DNA from: Phoronis australis
Lineage: Eukaryota > Phoronida > Phoronidae
Length of the DNA stretch: 64,000 nucleotides
Assembly (NCBI GenBank): GCA_002633005.1
Contig: NMRA01000168.1
Span: forward strand, 189,129-253,128
Direction: 5' to 3'
Shown here: positions 47,401 through 58,845 of the stretch, piece by piece
Layout of the letters: every line of letters begins with the position of its first letter
Numbering within the stretch: the stretch's first letter is position 1
Notes under the pieces: model-generated
What the model was told of the DNA's origin: nothing
The model's database searches: none
Seen by the model: only the letters and a program-made list of their open reading frames with translations
Position numbers and translations under genes: made by a program

Positions 47401-48930
47401 GTCAATAGGAACCTTTCAAGTTTGGACAAACACATTGTAAGGATTACTAGGAAGCCTCTGAAGGCTCAGTGGGGGCTCTTTTTTCAAAACAGGAAGAAAT
47501 ATACAATGTATATACAAAGTACATACAATGTTGCTATGCTCACACTTGGTTGACAGCATTGTAAAAGTCTTGGTCTACACCAATTTTTTTATTAAAAATG
47601 CTCACTACAGAAGGCTGTTTTATAAACTTAGATGTAAAAACCTTGGTCTATGCATTTTTTTGTAAAAAAAATCTGTGTGTTTGGGGGATTGCTGGGGGTG
47701 GGGGGTTACGCGTCGGAATTATGGACGCCCTGGAATATTGGGAACCCCATTTTGGACACCCTATTTTCGAAATCCTGGATAAAGGCCTGTTGTTCATTAC
47801 GGAAAAACGGCTCCTTTTCACTTCCTTGCTCTCATCCGCAACTAAGAACGAGCTTATCCACCCAAATAAATGCTGATTTCAGTGTACAATTCCATAATGA
47901 GTCTTCTTAGCACTTCATTGTTGAAGCTATTAGGTTAAGTACTCACTAAATGTCAAATCCTTGGCTGTTTTGGTGCAGTTATCTAAAATTGCTTTGGTTC
48001 ACTTACAAACTCACTGTGATTACTGTTAAATGGCATCAATGTAGGACATAATATGGGGGACAGGTGAAATTTTATTTTCTCATTTTTTTGATAAATGATG
48101 CCTAGTTCCGAAGTGATGCTTTGTCATGTAAAGTTCCATTTCGTAGCAAGACGACATTTTGGAATAATTGTGATCATCCCCAACAATGTTAGAAGCTCCC
48201 TTGCCCTGGTACAGGCCATGACTTTCAAAAATAAGTTTTCCCTTTATTTTTAGATGGAAATAATTCTTTGGTTTAAGTGCCTTTTAACCTGGTTTTTTAT
48301 GATTACCAATCATTCTTCCCTGCAAGCAGTTGTTTGATAGAAGATCAATAGTCGAATTCTCTCTAGAAAGATCGTTTATGACATATACTCCTTAAGTCTG
48401 AAAATTTGTTTTGCCACATGTTTTTTTCTGGATAGGCTCATTAATTTTGCCTAAATGTGTGCTCTGTATCTTGTGACATACATTAGGATTGTTTTTGTAG
48501 TCAGGTTGTAAAATGGATTAAGTTCAGTAAATGGATTCAGTTACCATGTTTGCACATTTACCGTAAGAGTCATATGGTATGCTCAGTCAAGGGCATATGC
48601 TAGTGTTGGCCTTTCACATTAAACATTAATGCCTAGATGTTTTGAGGAGTGCCATTGGGTGTGAAAATTTAAGATTGATCTTGGATGGAAGTCAAAGTCA
48701 CAATTTAACTTAGTGGTAAACCAATGATAAAGCATGAAAAAGCAGTCGAGTATTGGTGCTGCAATGTGGTGAGAAATTATAATTTTGGTGTCATTGACAT
48801 TATCGACAGGTGGCGCTGTCAAAAATGTGAGGTGTTGTAGCATTTTTTGATACTGTTTCATCAAAAGATTCACCTGTCTACTGATATAATTACTAATTCA
48901 TTTCATTATTTGAAAATATACACGATTCTT

Positions 48931-48966
48931 CACACACACACACACACACAGACACACACACACACA
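48931..48966. repeat. (CA)n microsatellite
   Basis: About 18 CA units interrupted once by GA. The stretch 48967-50270 after it shows no gene. Confidence 0.95.
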
Positions 48967-50270
48967 GCATTTTGCAGCACCATCCTGCAAACATTTTGAT
49001 GACCTGAGCAACGCCTCCTCTGGTACATTAGGGTACTAATGGTAACACCATGTGCACATAGTAAAATCCTAATTTGCAGATTTCAACTTGGCTAACATTG
49101 GGATAGTAGGACCCTCACATCTACTCTTGTCCGTTCACTACCCAAACGAAAATAATTTCTCTTAGAAGCACCTCAAGGTATGTTTCCTCAAAAACAGAAG
49201 CTGTCTATTATAAGCGTAGATATAAACACATTAGTGGTCAAACTTTCACTTTTATTCTTTAATCATCATCATCAGGAAAACAGAAGTATCGTCAAAGCAC
49301 AAAGGAGCAAATGGTCACAATTAAACAAACACACGTACAAATCAGAACAGGCGCAGGGGCACGCTGCTACCTTGACGACTTAAGGAAAACATAGCTTGCT
49401 GGTATATGAAATTTCACTGTTTTAAAATCTCTATTGGTTCCTAGCTCTATCTAACAAGTTACGTTTAAATTGTAGGTGACTTTGCACATAAAATATTCTG
49501 TCCATGCCTGGCGACAAATTTCAACTTGTTACTATTCAAATGTTGTATTATTGAGGACATGGAGCGTGTGAAGGGTCAGACCATGAAATGTTTACATTGA
49601 AAAATGGAATTGTTCATTTTTTGTGTGGCTGTGTTTGCTGCTGCTATTTTGTTGGGAAAGAATAGCTTAACTTTAATCCCTGAGTATCAACCAAATGAAG
49701 GTATGGAAAAATCTTGCCATTTTAGAGCACATATGCCTGACAAATGAATTTTTTAAACTATTTGTGAAAAATGTGTTGCTGAAAATGAAATGATATTCTA
49801 TGTTCAAAATTTTGTTCCACGGATGCTATGAGTTATGAAAAATTGTGACCAATCACAACAGAGTTAGAAGCCTTTAAAAATGAAAAAGATCATAATTTTG
49901 GCAGTTATTTTTGTCCGACATTGGCGTACAGTAAAGAGATATAAATTATGATTGGTGTTAAACAAATAATCGAAATAGATGCTTTGTTTCCTTTATTGTG
50001 CACTGTTGGCCAAAATCTTTAGAAACAAACTTATGCGCATGGAGTCAATAACCTATATGTGTGTTCTGATCCAGACATCTGTTGGCGAAAAAAAACTTCA
50101 TTCTCATACTATATGACACAATACAATAGGTTTATGCATCTGTAAGAAGTTGGCCTAAGGCTTAAAACACAATTAGGGGACAATGGACTGAAAACAGACT
50201 AGCAAATGTGCTGTGGAAATGTCCTTGTTTAGAGTGATACTAAGACTTTGATAGATCTGCATTGATAGCT

Positions 50271-51390
50271 TACCGTAATCGTTCGGGTTAACGCCCTGGG
50301 CGGTTAAATTGGCGAACCCGAAAAATCGGGGGTGGGCGGTTAACCAGACATGGGCGCTTAAACGTGAAATTTCAAGAAATCGGGGGGGGGGCGGTTNNNN
50401 NNNNNNNNNNNNNNNNNNNNNNNNNNNNNNNNNNNNNNNNNNNNNNNNNNNNNNNNNNNNNNNNNNNNNNNNNNNNNNNNNNNNNNNNNNNNNNNNNNNN
50501 NNNNNNNNNNNNNNNNNNNNNNNNNNNNNNNNNNNNNNNNNNNNNNNNNNNNNNNNNNNNNNNNNNNNNNNNNNNNNNNNNNNNNNNNNNNNNNNNNNNN
50601 NNNNNNNNNNNNNNNNNNNNNNNNNNNNNNNNNNNNNNNNNNNNNNNNNNNNNNNNNNNNNNNNNNNNNNNNNNNNNNNNNNNNNNNNNNNNNNNNNNNN
50701 NNNNNNNNNNNNNNNNNNNNNNNNNNNNNNNNNNNNNNNNNNNNNNNNNNNNNNNNNNNNNNNNNNNNNNNNNNNNNNNNNNNNNNNNNNNNNNNNNNNN
50801 NNNNNNNNNNNNNNNNNNNNNNNNNNNNNNNNNNNNNNNNNNNNNNNNNNNNNNNNNNNNNNNNNNNNNNNNNNNNNNNNNNNNNNNNNNNNNNNNNNNN
50901 NNNNNNNNNNNNNNNNNNNNNNNNNNNNNNNNNNNNNNNNNNAGTGCACTGTAGTCGATAACTCAGTGCGGCAGAGATTGTGGCTGAAAGTGGAGGTGTA
51001 GACGCCAGCGCGGTTCCTAAAGTTTGCGAACATGAGAAGAAAAGAAAGTGACAAAGTGTTCAAGTATTACATTTTGAAGTTAATCGATGACCCGTTACAA
51101 TAATTTGTTACTGGTATCATAATTCACATTGCTAAACCGCGGTCTCTGAGGCCGTCGTTGCACTCAATGTTATCATCGATCTTAATCTAAAAGGTCGGGG
51201 ATTCGCGTTTCCTATTAGCACAGGGCGGTAATCACCAATCGTCAAAAGTAGGGGATGGGCGCTTAATTGGAAATCTTCAAAAATCGCAGGGGGGCGGTTA
51301 ACCGAGCAGTGGGCGGTTAAATCGAAAATCCACCTAAAGTAGGGGTGGGCGGTTAACTGAGCATGGGCGTTAACCCGAACGATTACGGTA
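50271..51390. mobile_element. TIR transposon with perfect 26-bp termini and TA flanks, interrupted by an assembly gap
   Basis: The left end begins taccgtaatcgttcgggtta and the right end is its exact inverse complement over 26 bases. If the outermost TA on each side is the target duplication, the element starts CCGTAATCG, which suits the Tc1/mariner type. Subterminal copies of gggcggttaa or gggcgcttaa appear at least seven times, pointing inward from both sides, with G runs. The middle (50397-50942) is N, so any coding part is unseen. Confidence 0.8.
50397..50942. other. Assembly gap, 546 N
   Basis: The gap opens directly after a G run and a gggcggtt repeat inside the TIR element, a place where read assembly would stall. 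Apparent open frames across it are artefacts. Confidence 1.
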
Positions 51391-51584
51391 GTCCTATTTA
51401 GATAATGATAGGACACCAACAAAGGCTACTTATGGTAAATGTATCTAGGCGGCTTATGAGGTCTCTGCATGATCAGTAACATGCCTAGTGTATGTTTTTA
51501 ACAAGTGGTGTCGAAATTACAGGCTGTTACTTGTTTTCTACCATATTTTACCTGCAATTCATTTTGTGAAAAATTTGGTAATAG

Positions 51585-51665
51585 TCGGATATATTGTGCC
51601 CACGTTTTGAGAACCAGTTTTCTCCGCTAAGTAATGGGCATCCAACTGGTTCTCAGAATAGGGGT
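51585..51665. repeat. Hairpin repeat with gagaaccagtt arms
   Basis: tgagaaccagtt and its inverse aactggttctca flank a 30-base loop; the phrase ttgtgcccacgttttgagaa links it to 2385-2460. The stretch 51391-52573 is otherwise unassigned. Confidence 0.55.
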
Positions 51666-52573
51666 AGGTTGTAATCAGACTATTGCTTAAAATTGTGTAA
51701 ACTGCCCAGGCAAGTGGATATCTGTCACTGTTTGGTTGATTGCCAGCCACTCAGCTTGTTTTTGTGGCACATGTTGCTATGGTGACACTTGGATTTGGTG
51801 TTAACCATCTAGTGGAGGCAGGCATGAGATTGCATCTGACAGCTGATCAAAAACTTAAGTCAGTGACCAAAACTACAATGTTAGCGATATCAGATCTAGG
51901 ATATTGTGAAAATGCAGATCCTAACTGTGGAATTATGGCTTTGGTCTTAAGGGCTAATTATATGCAGTTATTATCACCTTGTTGCCGTGTAATGAGAGCA
52001 CGAATCAAGTGAAAATGTCCATTCACAAATGCGAGTGACAGCATATTTGCCACTCATATTCCCGGCTTTAGATGACCAAAGAAAAAGTGCTGGAGGGTGG
52101 CTCTGCACCTGTACGAATGGGACCAATTATGTACTCACATTTTCACTTTTTCCACTTGTATTTTCGAGTGTCACTTGCAATTTTGAGTCCACCAGAGTGG
52201 CAGTTGTTACCAGGGGCATTATCTTGTTAACATCTTCTGCAACACATTTAAGAATGGCCAAGTTTTTGAAAGTCACACTTATCAGGTCTGAAGTCTCCAC
52301 AGCCTCTCATGCTATGTAATTTTATCCTTCAAAAGAACCATGATACTTTTCTCCCAGCCTTGTTCTGATCTGGAAGCTGAAGCAACAGATCTGATTAGAG
52401 GACACAACCACTCAAAATAAACATTCTCAGAGCCTTCCTTTGGGTCACCAATGTGACCAGTTTGCCTGCCATGGGAATGTTTTACCTTCTTAAAAAGACA
52501 GATCTGCCTGTTGAATCCAGGACTGACAAATGAATACAAAGGCAGATTTGACATATGTCACAATGTGTTCACA

Positions 52574-53542
52574 CAGTGGCGGATCTAGGATATCACAAGG
52601 GGGGCCCAACATTTTGTCTGTAAGCATTTGTGCAAACTACGATTGTAGATGCGCATAGCACCGAATGGGGGGGCGGTCGGGAGGGGGGAAATTTTTCTGT
52701 TTTTTCCTCTAAAAAATCAAGCATTTTCCTTGATTCCTGAAGTATTATCCAAGAAAAAAGGCAAAAAAACCACTGAGAACGTGTCAAACAGCGAAAACTG
52801 CAAATACCACAGACTCGAACTCACGACCTGGCGGATAGCGCGCGCGTGCTTCAGCACTACACCATCACGATTCAACTCCTAACTTAATATTAAGAGACCT
52901 ACTAGTTTATGGTCCATAGCGTTTGCGCGCGAAACCTACTTCCTTTTGTAAGACTTATTACACGTTTTATATTTTGTCCAATCGGTTCGTAACAAATTTG
53001 TTGTATTTAAAATAGTCTTCAATTGCCCAAAAGACCAAATCCGTTTTTCGTGTTAGCAATAATGACGGGATTGCTTTGGAAATCGTCTTAAGTTAAGGTT
53101 TGACAAAGTGAGAATTATGAGTTTCTGAGTGATTCACTAAGGCTTCGATTAAAATTTACATCTTACCAGCAGCTTCTGTTTTTTCATCGTCTATCAGGTT
53201 CTATTTTCTTTAAAAAATGAAGTAATTTTCTTCATTGCACAGTGGAGCAGATGACGGAAACGGAGTCATAGTGCGCAGCGCCACTGCCGATCGCCTGGGA
53301 TATTGCGGGAGAGCCTATACTTAGCCACAGTTCCGTTACGATTGCGCCGAGCTCCGAATTTTGTCACTTGAAAGTGGATCTGATCCCATCCCCCCCCAAC
53401 ACTAAAACTGCACACATTTAAATCTTGTTTCATCCGTATATTTTTAATTACCGGGGTTAATTAATAAACTCAACATTTCCTTACGCTCTTGCTGTTTTAT
53501 TTTTTTGCGGTAGCCAAGGGGGGCCCCCTAAATCCGCCTATG
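52574..53542. mobile_element. Non-autonomous hAT-like element, 969 bp
   Basis: The left end CAGTGGCGGATCTAGG pairs with the right end cctaaatccgcctatg (inverse CATAGGCGGATTTAGG), a terminus typical of many hAT families, followed inside by G runs (ggggggccc). An 8-bp target duplication is not clean; both flanks share tcaca. There is no transposase frame. A SINE-like insertion lies at 52795-52880. Confidence 0.7.
52795..52880 (-). repeat. tRNA-derived SINE inside the hAT-like element
   Basis: On the minus strand GATGGTGTAGTGCTGAAGCA resembles an A box and GTCGTGAGTTCGAGTCTG a B box, 31 bases apart, followed by a short tail. It differs from the 33-kb SINE. Confidence 0.5.
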
Positions 53543-54144
53543 TCACATAGGAACTTTCTTCAGATTGGATCAGACGACGGATCAATCTTCGGATCAACCC
53601 GGTATTACCCTGTATTAGAAAGACACTGGGCGATTCGAAATTCACTGGTATGCAGGTATGAGGCAGTGGTCCTTCCTAATATCCCTATCTAATATAAGAG
53701 CATGCTGTTCAAGTACTCACATGGGACATATAGTCCACTGATGCCCCCATGGTGATGAGCTGATTTCCACTTTCAATTTTTTCAGATGTCAAAAAGAGGC
53801 TACACCTAGTGATTATCTGGTTGTCTAGAATTTTTCAGATTTTTTGTTCAAGATAAATGTTCAAATTAGGCTTACTTTGGATCGTCATATCTCAGAAATT
53901 TTTCAGCGAATTCATATGAATTTTTTGTATACTAAGCTTTATGCATTAATTTTCAAAACACTGCTAAAGTGGATCTTGCCCACTAATTCCTTATCTCTTT
54001 GATTGCTTGGTCAAATTATTTAAATAACGTTGAAAATAAATCTGAAACTAAATAAGGCGATCCAGATCCTCTTAAGTATACTATTGTTTCGCGAAATGTA
54101 GAATATATATAGGTAAATAAAACAACAAGAACGGATCAAATGAA

Positions 54145-54180
54145 ATTTTCGGATATAATAATGTCCTTCATCAACAGAAA
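54145..54180 (-). ncRNA. Degenerate hammerhead-ribozyme-like motif
   Basis: On the minus strand the order TTGATGA-AGGACA-loop-TATCC-GAAA mirrors the hammerhead core CUGANGA, stem II, GAAA. The first core base is T instead of the catalytically required C, so it is probably inactive. Hammerheads of this kind are known in Penelope-like elements, and a Penelope-type remnant lies 0.3-0.7 kb upstream on the same strand. Confidence 0.4.
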
Positions 54181-54239
54181 CAGAAATAAAGTGAATGTCA
54201 ATTGTCATACAGTGTTTGATTTTACTTTATTTCTGTTTC
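54177..54239. repeat. 16-bp perfect inverted repeat, 31-base loop
   Basis: gaaacagaaataaagt at 54177-54192 is the exact inverse complement of 54224-54239. It adjoins the hammerhead-like motif and may be part of the same element's terminal structure. Confidence 0.8.
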
Positions 54240-54479
54240 CAGTTTTGCATGGGGGGTTATCAAAAATGAGAGTAATATGGTTTTTATGAAAAAATTGAAA
54301 GTTGCATGAAACAAAAATTAAGTGATAACTTAGAAAACTATAACATCATTTTTGAGATTTCATTAGGAACATTATCAAACAAAATTTGGCAGTATTACTG
54401 ATATCGCTGTTTTGCTATATGTACATTGGGATGAGTACTGTCAGTCATCCAGTTGAGTAGATAATATGGAGAAAAATAA

Positions 54480-54930
54480 ATCAAATACTGAACTTACGGA
54501 TTTGAGTTGGCTGCGTTGCGTCCTTATCCCGAGGACTTTGGCAGGCCACCGATGTGTCATGTGACGTATCATATGATTCGTCATGTAATCGACAGCACAG
54601 TCTTCACGGGATACTCTTGAATGCTCTATCCCATGTTCTTTGTATCAGAAATCTCAGCTGCCTTGTCTACCGTATTTAAAGTTAGGTTTTCCACTCATTC
54701 ACATATTGCCTCCTTATCGCCTCACCTGAATCAGTTTTCTTCGCTGTCCATGGAGAAAGGATGGTCCGTACCAGCCATGTGACTGAACACCGCCGAATCA
54801 TAACAACATCCGTAACTGGGTCTACAATGTTGACTGACCCGTCTTCAGGGCTTGCTTGGTTTCACCAATATATGTTTCTTCACAACCTGGAAACGAGCAT
54901 GAAATACCATACACAAGATTGATTTTTTTC
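54480..54930 (-). pseudogene. Penelope-like element remnant, GIY-YIG endonuclease end
   Basis: On the minus strand 54920-54840 reads in one frame VYGISCSFPGCEETYIGET followed by KQALKT, the zinc-linked GIY-YIG endonuclease signature of Penelope-like retroelements. The reading is then broken by stops, and short fragments continue in other frames to about 54480. No reverse transcriptase is visible. The element is dead. Confidence 0.6.
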
Positions 54931-54960
54931 TCTTTCGCGGTCTTTTTCTTGACATTCATT

Positions 54961-56140
54961 TATGAACACAATACGGACTCGGTTAATAAATGTCAAGGGT
55001 AAGGCCACGAAAGAAAAAATCCAAAGTTGTCACGTGAACCAGTTAAAAAGTCAAAAATCAAATACTATGGGCTTTCTCCTTTCAGAAAATTTATACTTTT
55101 ACTGAGTATAAATCTGTAGTTGTGTTAATGTTTGGTTAAATAGGCAGACTTGTGGATTAGGTCCTACATAATCTATGGTTTTACATACTGTAAATTAAGC
55201 AGTGATTTTAACTGGTTCAGTTTTAATTGTCTTACTGCAAGAACTGCCTCAGGCATACAAAACTAGATTACTAGCATATTTCAATCTCTTTGTCCCTAAT
55301 TGACTTTTTGTTTTTATCTCATCAAGTCCACACAGTATAATAAAACGTGGTGAAAACTTACCATCAAGATTCTTAATACTCACTTCATGAAGCCACTTGC
55401 ACTGTGCATGGTAGTTGACACAGTTTTGTCAGACAGTTCATAAACCCTTTTTTATTTCTGTTTATTGCCGCTGGAGTATGCATATAAGTCCACTGATTAC
55501 TTGGTGAAATGAAATTTCTCCATGTATGTTGCTTTCTCGTAAAATTTGTTTTTTGTTTGGTCATTTCTTTGCTCGCTCGCTACACATGGTAATTCTTATC
55601 AGGTCTTGCTAAATCCTTGGTTAGTTTGTTTGTAAACTAATAACATCCTGAAGTTGCTACTGTTTGTAAACACTAAAGTTGTAGTAATATTTTTGAAATC
55701 ATTTATTATTTTGTTATCAACTGATGCCTGTTCACCTTGAGGATCGCACATTATTTAGTCCAATGGGAATCTTGGCTACATGTGTTTTATTCTTATTATT
55801 AATTGACATGAGCATAACAGTAGCTCCTTCCAAAATGAAGTGCGCAATGTAGATGACATATATTTCGAAAGGAATATCTCAAAGTTTAAAAATATCGGTA
55901 TGCTCTTTACAGTCGTATTTTTACCTAAGAACATTTTTAAGGAGCCCTGCTATCTCAATATGATAATTAAAATCACTCCTTCACAAGTTGGAGCACCATC
56001 ACTGCAAGCTTACTTGAAAGTGACCTTTGATAATTGTTTCCCTTGGCAACTGCTTTTCAAAGTGAGGTGATGTGTTGGCATTCATTCAAGGCTATGATAA
56101 GTTGCATTTTGTAGTCTGCGTTCCATTCGGTATGTCTGGC
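54961..56140. other. Unassigned stretch
   Basis: No gene recognised. A loose inverted pair (ttgacattcattta and taataaatgtcaa) lies at 54949-54995; the rest is AT-rich unique-looking sequence. Confidence 0.35.
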
Positions 56141-56170
56141 CCTTAAGTGCTGTCCACACACAAACTTACC

Positions 56171-56753
56171 AAAGAACAAGTTACTCCTGGAAGAGTTGTC
56201 ACTAGGTTTGAGGCCTGCGTGGCCGCAAAGCCTGGGGCAAGGTGGGAGTGATTATCAGCTATGCGCATTGTACTCGCATCAGGTGTTCATTGTCACACAG
56301 AACGACAACTTCCGCCTTGCCCTAGTTATCGGATATGTGTGTGCGGACGCTTCACTTGAAAGTGGGGTTAGTTGCACTAGTACAAGTTGTTCTAGGGACT
56401 AGGCTGTGTGTGAATGGGACTTTAGTTTCCACAGTCACTATTCAGTCATTGGTTGTTGTCANAAAGAACAAGTTACTCCTGGAAGAGTTGTCACTAGGTT
56501 TGAGGCCTGCGTGGCCGCAAAGCCTGGGGCAAGGTGGGAGTGATTATCAGCTATGCGCATTGTACTCGCATCAGGTGTTCATTGTCACACAGAACGACAA
56601 CTTCCGCCTTGCCCTAGTTATCGGATATGTGTGTGCGGACGCTTCACTTGAAAGTGGGGTTAGTTGCACTAGTACAAGTTGTTCTAGGGACTAGGCTGTG
56701 TGTGAACGGGACTTTAGTTTCCACTGTCACTATTCAGTCATTGGTTGTTGTCA
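56171..56753 (+). repeat. 291-bp direct duplication joined by a single N
   Basis: Copies 56171-56461 and 56463-56753 are nearly identical (differences such as gaatggg against gaacggg) and meet at one N. As at 6437-7374, this looks like unmerged overlapping contig ends. The unit itself has foldback ends (gtccacacacaaac outside its left end, ggctgtgtgtgaaygggac near the right) and shares words with 46250-46440. Confidence 0.85.
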
Positions 56754-56962
56754 AGTGCGGGTCCAGGCAGTGTCCTTCCCTTTAGGCATTGTATGATGAA
56801 ATAGTTTAAATTTGGTGTATATTTTAAATCTCACAATTTCAGACAAAAATGCTCACCACAAATACAATTGCCCATTTTTCTGGGCCTTCCAGTATCATTG
56901 TGACTGTCCACTTCCCGCAAAGTATTGTCAATGGAGAGGTATGTGAAAATGGTATTCATTTG

Positions 56963-56966
<4 letters not shown>

Positions 56967-56997
<31 letters not shown>
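56967..56997. repeat. (TA)n microsatellite
   Basis: About 15 TA units. Confidence 0.95.
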
Positions 56998-56999
<2 letters not shown>

Positions 57000-57119
57000 T
57001 TTTCGAAAAAATGAGAAAAAATCTCTTTGGCACCATCAGTGGCATCGTCACTGTCAGGTCATTATCGTCAGCCAATGCGATGTTGTTGTCTGGGGTTATT
57101 TAGGGTTTTTGGTGCTTCT

Positions 57120-57470
57120 GCCCAGTCGCAGTTGTCAGTGTCTGTTTCATCATTGACAATAATGTTGTCATGGGCAATGGTGTCGTTGGCAGTGGTTTTG
57201 TCATCAGCTCTAGTGTCTTCATCAACAGTGGTTGTGTGATCAGCAATGGTGCCGTCACTATAGACGGTAGCGATGTTGTTGGTATTATTTGAGCCTATGA
57301 CATAGATGTGCTTATTGTCCTTCAGACTAGGTTACACTGTTGTCTGTCCTTTTGGCATTGTCAATTCACCAGTGTCATCCACGGTAGTGTCAGCAACAGC
57401 AGTCGTGCTGTTGTCATCATTATGGTGGATTTTAGCGGTGTTGTCAGCATTGTCTGTGTTGTTGCCAGTG
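57120..57470. repeat. Imperfect GTTGTCA/GTGTCATC low-order repeat
   Basis: Words such as gttgtca, gtgtcgtt and tcatcagc repeat without a clear period. Compositionally this is close to the inverse of the flanks of the 28.5-kb minisatellite. Confidence 0.5.
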
Positions 57471-57745
57471 TTGTCTGCCATATCCTGCTCCTTCATGTCA
57501 TTCACGTCTCCTCTCAGTGTTATCTGCCATATCCTGGTCCTTCATGGCATTCTCTGTTCCTTTCAGTGTTGTCTGCCATATCCTGGTCCTTCATGGCATT
57601 CTCTGTTTCTCTCAGTGTTGCCTGCCATATCCTGCTCCTTCATGTCATTTTCTGCTCCTCTCAGTGTTGTCTTTCGTGTCATTCTCTGTTCTTCTCAGTG
57701 TTGTCTGCCATATCCTGCTCCTTCATGTCATTCTTGGCTCCTCTG
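57465..57745 (+). repeat. 49-bp tandem repeat, about 5.7 copies
   Basis: The word tctgccatatcctg recurs with a period of 49 bases (57474, 57523, 57572, 57621), then after 83 bases because one unit is truncated. Units carry ccttcatggcattctctgtt and ctctcagtgttg. Because 49 is not a multiple of three and the unit has no stop in these frames, several overlapping open frames of 79-213 codons arise. These are not taken as genes. Confidence 0.9.
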
Positions 57746-58379
57746 TTGTTTCATAGCAGTATCTTTGGTACTGCTGCCGTGATCATCATCAGTATTTCAG
57801 TCAATTTCTCAAGTGTGGCTCCTCGAGAGTGCTGTCCTTTTATTTTGTTTTGTTTTATTTTTTTCAACGGAACTAAACATAAAATGCTCTTCATTGTTGA
57901 TATGATTTTTGTTGCACACAGTTTTGAAAAGTATTTCTTGGGTAAATAGCTGAGTAATTGTACCACCTTTACCATGCTTGCCTTCTTTACTGAAGATAAG
58001 CTTCTCACAAGCATATTTCTGCTCTGATCTTTTGAAACTTGCAACACAGCAAAGAATGTAAAATATTTTTGAAAGTTTAATACAAACTTAAATAATTCAC
58101 ATCCATCAAGGCCTTGCTTATGCAGATTTTCTCAATTTATTGACATCCTGTATTTGCGTAGACATGTTTCTTTAACCTTGAGAGAGAATGACAGTGGAAC
58201 TGTCAAATTGGCATTTGTACTATGTTATAATTTGTGTGAGTGATTCAGGACCAATCCTCTGAGAAGGGTTGAGAAACTTACTTCAAAAGAAAATTTAAAA
58301 TAAATTGTTACAAACACTTTTGATACTTCTGGTTTCAAAGCCTACAATCCAAATCGACATGTCCTGGGACATTTTGCCT

Positions 58380-58845
58380 CCACAGTCCTGTTTAGACATC
58401 AACTTTTGGCCCGGCACAACTGACACGGAGCAAATTAATCGGTGTCAAGCTTCCGTTTACACACACAACTCACTAACTGTGGCAAGACAGAAATTGCAGG
58501 CTGGAGAGTGGATCACACATGTGCAGATTTACAAATGACGAGAGTTGAAGAGGCTGAGAACCTGTATTTAGGTCATTACACAAGCGCAGTAGAGATGATC
58601 CTTTCCGGCGTTTCCGCCTTGCCCCAGTTTTGCGTTTAGACACATAATTGACATAAAGCATGTTGTTCTAGCGCAAATTGCTCTACCTCACAAACGGGTG
58701 GCAAAAGTTGTCACCGCGGTGTCAATTTGCTTCAGTTCAGTCCCGTTTACACACATACTTGTGCTGGAAAAACTCGTTCCGTGTCAGCTGATTCGTGTCA
58801 ACTTTTGTAGTGTAAACGGCACTCAAGCCTGTGGTCAGTTGGCAC
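58380..58845. mobile_element. Probable MITE cluster with gtttacacaca / gtgtaaacgg ends
   Basis: ttccgtttacacacacaact, cccgtttacacacatacttg and the inverse tagtgtaaacggcac, with ggtgtcaa and gtgtcaac words, suggest one or two foldback elements. Boundaries are unclear. The stretches 57790-58380 and 58846-59860 show no gene. Confidence 0.35.

Larger units (their letters stand above)
53860..54400 (+). repeat. Dispersed repeat family with tatctcagaaat, split by the 54.1-kb ribozyme-like motif
   Basis: tcatatctcagaaatttttc, gaattcatatgaa, a ttatgcattaattttcaaaa stretch (53870-53990) and tttttgagatttcattagga (54348-54370) match 24720 and 36880. The Penelope-related stretch 54020-54240 appears to be inserted in it. 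Confidence 0.45.

Noticed and set aside
50173-51063. Long open frames of 196-296 codons in the 50.2-51.1 kb stretch on both strands
   Set aside because: They consist almost entirely of the run of N's; no coding evidence.
57306-57949. A repetitive secreted or membrane protein of 158-213 residues
   Set aside because: The frames arise from the 49-bp repeat, whose period is not a multiple of three; there is no splice or start context.
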